From Caenorhabditis elegans (taxonomy: Eukaryota > Nematoda > Chromadorea > Rhabditida > Rhabditidae): a DNA stretch of 64,000 nt. The notes under the pieces are model-generated. The model had not been told where the DNA came from. It did no database searches and saw only the letters and a program-made list of their open reading frames with translations. Location: NCBI RefSeq assembly GCF_000002985.6, contig NC_003280.10, positions 13,078,501 through 13,142,500 of the forward strand. Direction: 5' to 3'. This document shows, in pieces, positions 60,081-64,000 of the stretch. The position numbers were made by a program, and so were the translations under genes. How positions within the stretch are numbered: position 1 is the stretch's first letter; each line of letters opens with the position of its first letter.

Positions 60081-60953
60081 ATATTTTGTAGATGGGCACT
60101 TTTTCAGTGAGAGACAGGGATGAGCGGCAATTGCCGTTCGGCAAATCGGCAAATTGCCGGTTTGCCGATTTGCCGAAAAATTTTATTTTTGGAAAATTGC
60201 CGATTTGCCGTTTGCCGGAAATGTTTAGAGAGATTTTTTTATCAGACGCGGAAACAATTAAAACTGCGGAAAAAATTCTGAATTTTTTTCCGTTTTTTCT
60301 AAATATTTTCATGGAATTTGCATACTTTTCAAAATAAATGTAGGCACATTCATAGGATGTGAAATTCTGAAATTTCCAAAAAAAAAGTGCAAACCCACAA
60401 TTTGCCGGAAACTTTCGGCAAATTGCAGTTTTTCCGGCAAATTTGGCGAATCGGCAGTTTTGTCGGTTGGAAAAGCAGAACTATTCGGCAACTTTACCGT
60501 ACTCTTAGTAATATGGCAATATTTTTTGGAGCTCAAAAAGTGTAAAAAATTATGCAAAAAAAACTAAGTTCACTGGTTTTCGCTCGATTTTTGCCTAATG
60601 CTGCAAGATAAATCTGTGCGGCAAATTTCAAAATTTGCCGAGGTCTGCAAATGGCAAATTTGGCTAACTTGCCGAACACTCCTTGCTTGAGAGGAGCACT
60701 TAATGTATCTTGATGTAATTTGTTAATTTGTTAGACGCTCAGAAAACTAATCTTTATCCACTCTCATACCAGTTTTCGAACAGCTTAAAAAATATTTTCT
60801 TTAGACTATCTTGTCTGGATTTGTTTTAGTGTAAGTCAAAATAAAAATTATTATATTTTTATTATTATTAAAAATAATCAATTATTAAATTGTACATGTA
60901 ATAGTTGTAGATTGAGAAGTTAGATATATGACCCATAAATTCACAAGTGAAGT

Positions 60954-60978
60954 ATATATATATATATATATATATATG
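60954..60978. repeat. (TA)n microsatellite
   Basis: A run of about eleven TA units ends immediately before the stop codon of the minus-strand MLT-10-like gene, so it forms the start of that gene's 3' UTR. Confidence 0.9.
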
Positions 60979-63938
60979 TTATGAAAGCCAACTTGGAGAG
61001 GCAAACACGGTGACCATAGCTCCATCGGATCCCCACGCGGGGCTCAGAGCATATGGAGAAAGCACGACAGCAGTCACATACTGAGGAGAGAGGATTGTCG
61101 GGGACAAGACGAATGGGGACAGAACTAGGGGACTCAACGCCAGTGGGTTCAGAATAATTGGTCCGAGACAGAACGGAGTCAAGATCAGTGGAGTCAGTAC
61201 TTGTGGGGAGAGAATGAATGGGGCGAAGATGAGCGGGGAAAGTACGAATGGATTCATGGATCCTGGGCACAGGATGAATGGGTTAAAGGCTAGAGGTGAT
61301 AGAATGATCGGAACCAGCAGGAACGGATTCACAGCTACTGGTGATAGAAGACGCGGGGAAAGAATGACAGGTACCAATAGCCATGGGGAAAGGATCATTA
61401 CTCCGTAGACAGCTGGAGAGAGGATCAGTGATGACAGCATGACAGGAGACAGGATTGCCGGTTGGGAGACAGCCTGCAATATGGGAGATTTTTTGTTGGA
61501 AAATTTTGAATAAATTTTCCAGATTTTCAAGTAAGAGCGTTCGATTTTTGAGAAAATTGAGACAGAGCCACTGATAATGGCAATATTACACTATTCAAAA
61601 TTTTTCTATGAATAACAGTAATTTTGGTGCTCCAAAAAATATTTAAAAATCAAAATTTTCCGAGTTTGCGAAGAACGGCAAATTTGCCGAATTTGCCGAG
61701 TTTGCCGAGCTCTGCAAATTTTCAGATAGCCCTGATCGGCACATTACGAAACTAAGATAGTCTTCGAGCAATTTTTCAAAACTTTCACTGAAAAGTAAAA
61801 TTCTTTTCAGAATATACAAACATGTTTCTATATATTAAACAAAATTCGTTCCATCTGAAAATAACATTTATATTTGTTGAAAAATCTCTTAAAAAGCCTC
61901 AAGTTGTGCCAGAAAGTTGCCGTTTGCTGAAAAAAATGCCGTTAAAAGTATTTCGGCAAACGATAACTTCCAGGGACTATTTGAAAATTTTTTCAAACTT
62001 TTCAACAAACATAAATATTATTTTCAGATAGAACAAACATTTTTCTACACTTCTATACCTATTTTAGATTTAAAAAATTGGATTATCATATTGAAAATAT
62101 TGAAGCCGTTTTGTATGTTTGCTGCACAGTCAGCAATTGTCGACCGGCACAGCAATTGTCGACCGGCAATTCTACAAAATGAGACGGTTGGCCAGGCTCC
62201 CCATAAATTTTTCATTGAAATTTAATGATAGAATATAAAAAATATTTGCTTCATTTAAAAATTACTGTTAGTTTAGTAGAAAGATCTTCAAAAATAGTCT
62301 GAATGTTGAAAATTTCCGGTGAAAATTGCCGAAAAATTGACGGCAATTTTCCACATTCAGACTATTTTTGAACACTTTCTCGCTATTTAAAAGTCTAGTG
62401 AAAATTATTTTCAAGTAAAGCAAATATTTTTTATATTGTATCTTTAATGAAAAAAAAATAAAAAATTTAATGAAAAATATTGTTGGAACATGCCCAACCG
62501 TCTAATTTTGTAGAACTGCCGGTCTGCAATTGTCATGCACCCCTGCGCACAGGCCAGTTAACTCACCACTGGATCCAAAATGAAGTTACTAAATGTGATC
62601 GGTGATAAAATAATATCATTTCTCTTTGCCTCAAATTTGACTTTCTCATGTGCCAAGTCCTTGATTGTTCCCATAATAGCTCTATCGATTTGTGGTCTGC
62701 TCATTGATTTTGCCAATTTCAAGAACTTCTCATTTTCCCCCACTGATCCCTTCCCGTAGATCAAATCCATCTGATCATGTCTCATAATAGTATAGCCTGT
62801 TCTGTTCATCTCCTTGAGCTGCTCATCGGTATAAGTTTTATCCAAAGACTCGAACATTTCGATTTTCCTCGCCTCATGCGGATATTTTTCTGTTACATTT
62901 TCTTTTGTGAAGTACAACGGTTGACCTTCAGGCCCTCTTCCCATCGCATCGTCTTTGAGTCTTCGATACTCTCCGATTTTTCTTTCAACCCGTTCCATCG
63001 CTTCATTGACACCAGTTGCTTCCACAATAAAATCCAAGAAATCCTGAGAGTCTTTGTTATCGGTGAGAGATCCTAGGATGTTTCCGAGTGATGCTTTCTT
63101 TTCTACTCCAGAGCCATCCTCGTGTAGAGCAAATAGTGAAGGAGAGAGGAGATCAATCTGTAAATTTCGAACATTGTGTCCGGCAAATATGCCGAATTTG
63201 CCAAACTGACCGAGCTCGGCAAATTTCGTGATTTGCCGCCCCTGGAATCGGCAACTTCGGAAATTTCCGGTTTTGGAAACTCTCGGCAATTGTCGGTTTT
63301 AGAAATTTTCGGCAATCCGCAATTTTGGAAATTGTCGGTTTTGGAAATTTCCCGGCAATCGGCAATTTCGGAAATTGCCGGTTTTGAAAATTTCCGGCAA
63401 TCGGCAATTTCAGAAACTGCCGGTTTTGGGCATTTTTTTCGAGATTTGCTGGTTTTGGAAATTTTTGTTTTCTATCGAGATTTGCTTGTTTTCGAAATTT
63501 CCTGCAATCGGCAATTTTGGAAATTGCCGGTTTTGGAATTTTTCGGCAATCGACAATTTCGGCAATAGCCGGTTTTGAAAATTTTTGGCAATTGCCCGTT
63601 GCCGAAATTGTTATGGTTCGGCAAACTTGAAAATTGCCGGTTTTGGAATTTTTCGGCAAGCGGCAATTTTGGCCACTACCGGTCGCCAAAATTGATTTGG
63701 CCGACCGAAACTTTTGAAATTCGGCTAGTCCGAAAATTGCCGGGTGCCGAAATCGTTAGGGTTCGGCAACTTCGGCAAATTTGCCAAATTTGCCGCACAC
63801 GCCTGTCCCTTACCTCATTATTCTTTGCAGCTTCTTCTTGTGGAATCACACTCATAAGACGTGGACTGATAATTCTGACAATTTTCCGATCGAAATCTGT
63901 TGTATTGTGACCCGACATTTCCAATCCCATCTTGGCGG
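60979..63938 (-). CDS. MLT-10-like moulting protein (5' end outside window)
   Basis: Three exons are visible, joined in phase 0: 63938-63814, 63157-62567 and 61473-60979. The first begins at an AACAG acceptor, so upstream exons with the signal peptide probably lie beyond 64000; an internal ATG is at 63930. The middle exon carries family hallmarks (RIISPRLMSVIPQEE, LLSPSLFALHEDGSGVEKK, DFLDFIVEATGVNEAMERVE, GPEGQPLYFTKENVTEKYPH, MNRTGYTIM). The last 165 residues are a periodic run of ILSP-type units (VILSPRLLSPVAVNPFLLVP), ending SPYALSPAWGS. This matches the nematode Moulting cycle MLT-10-like family, secreted proteins linked to cuticle moulting. Visible length is about 400 residues. The gene number is not recognised. 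Confidence 0.9.
61474..62566. other. MLT-10-like gene intron, repeats
   Basis: 61660-61730 holds CCGAATTTGCCGAG units. 62100-62540 is largely a foldback: the GACCGGCA...ATTCTACAAAATTAGACGG-type ends mirror each other, as do AATAGTCTGAATGTTGAAAA and its complement around 62325. No gene is seen. Confidence 0.55.
63180..63800. repeat. GGCAATTTCGGAAATTGCCG array in MLT-10-like intron
   Basis: Units of about 35-40 bp such as CGGCAATTTTGGAAATTGCC plus GGTTTTGGAAATTTTC fill nearly the whole intron. The array is related to, but distinct from, the other palindromic arrays, with an interrupted core. Confidence 0.9.
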
Positions 63939-64000
63939 CTGTTTTTTATTTATTATAATTAGAAGGTTTCGTTTTGTAAAAATATATCTTTTGGCCAAAT

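Noticed and set aside
1..64000. tRNA, rRNA or CRISPR features
   Set aside because: No cloverleaf with a GTTCGAATCC-type T arm, no rRNA-like stretch and no regularly spaced direct repeats with unique spacers were seen; arrays here are eukaryotic minisatellites.

Overview
The window is nematode nuclear DNA, and Caenorhabditis elegans is the natural reading. It has short AT-rich introns with TTTCAG acceptors, gene starts sitting just behind trans-splice-like acceptors, and worm-type families (cuticle collagen, DB module, MATH-BTB, MLT-10-like). I recognise four genes as C. elegans gcn-2, rict-1, pqn-32 and gfm-1; all exon joins given here were worked out by hand from reading phase.

Layout. 1-5.3 kb is a large inverted duplication of an SH2-like gene; the loop between the arms holds two small membrane-protein genes. 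5.67-12.56 kb is gcn-2 (+), the eIF2-alpha kinase of the amino-acid starvation response. 13.17-15.67 kb is a small secreted Cys-rich gene (+). 16.4-17.5 kb is a foldback carrying decayed collagen sequence, next to an intact cuticle collagen (-, 19775-17509). 20.0-38.3 kb is rict-1 (-), the TORC2 subunit Rictor, in 16 exons; its 5.4 kb intron hosts the antisense gene pqn-32 (+, 29523-31493). 39.0-43.4 kb is gfm-1 (+), mitochondrial EF-G, divergent from rict-1 across about 690 bp. 44.5-46.3 kb is a MATH protein with two BTB units (+). 47.5-51.2 kb is repeat-rich: a copied gfm-1 tail, a palindromic minisatellite and a LINE remnant. 51.4 kb is a small coiled-coil gene. 52.5-58.9 kb holds two damaged topoisomerase II copies facing each other. 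59.2-60.7 kb is a minisatellite. 61-64 kb is an MLT-10-like moulting gene (-) whose 5' end lies beyond the window.

No operon is evident. rict-1 and gcn-2 both belong to nutrient signalling, but they are 8 kb apart with unrelated genes between and I see no functional linkage. The striking theme is structural: at least eleven foldbacks from about 150 bp to several kb, and repeated arrays built on self-complementary cores (CCGGCAAATTGCCGG, CCGGCAATTGCCGG, TTTGGCAAATTGCCAAA). Gene fragments (SH2-like, collagen, gfm-1 tail, topoisomerase II) have been copied locally, usually inverted, and then broken by small deletions or stops.
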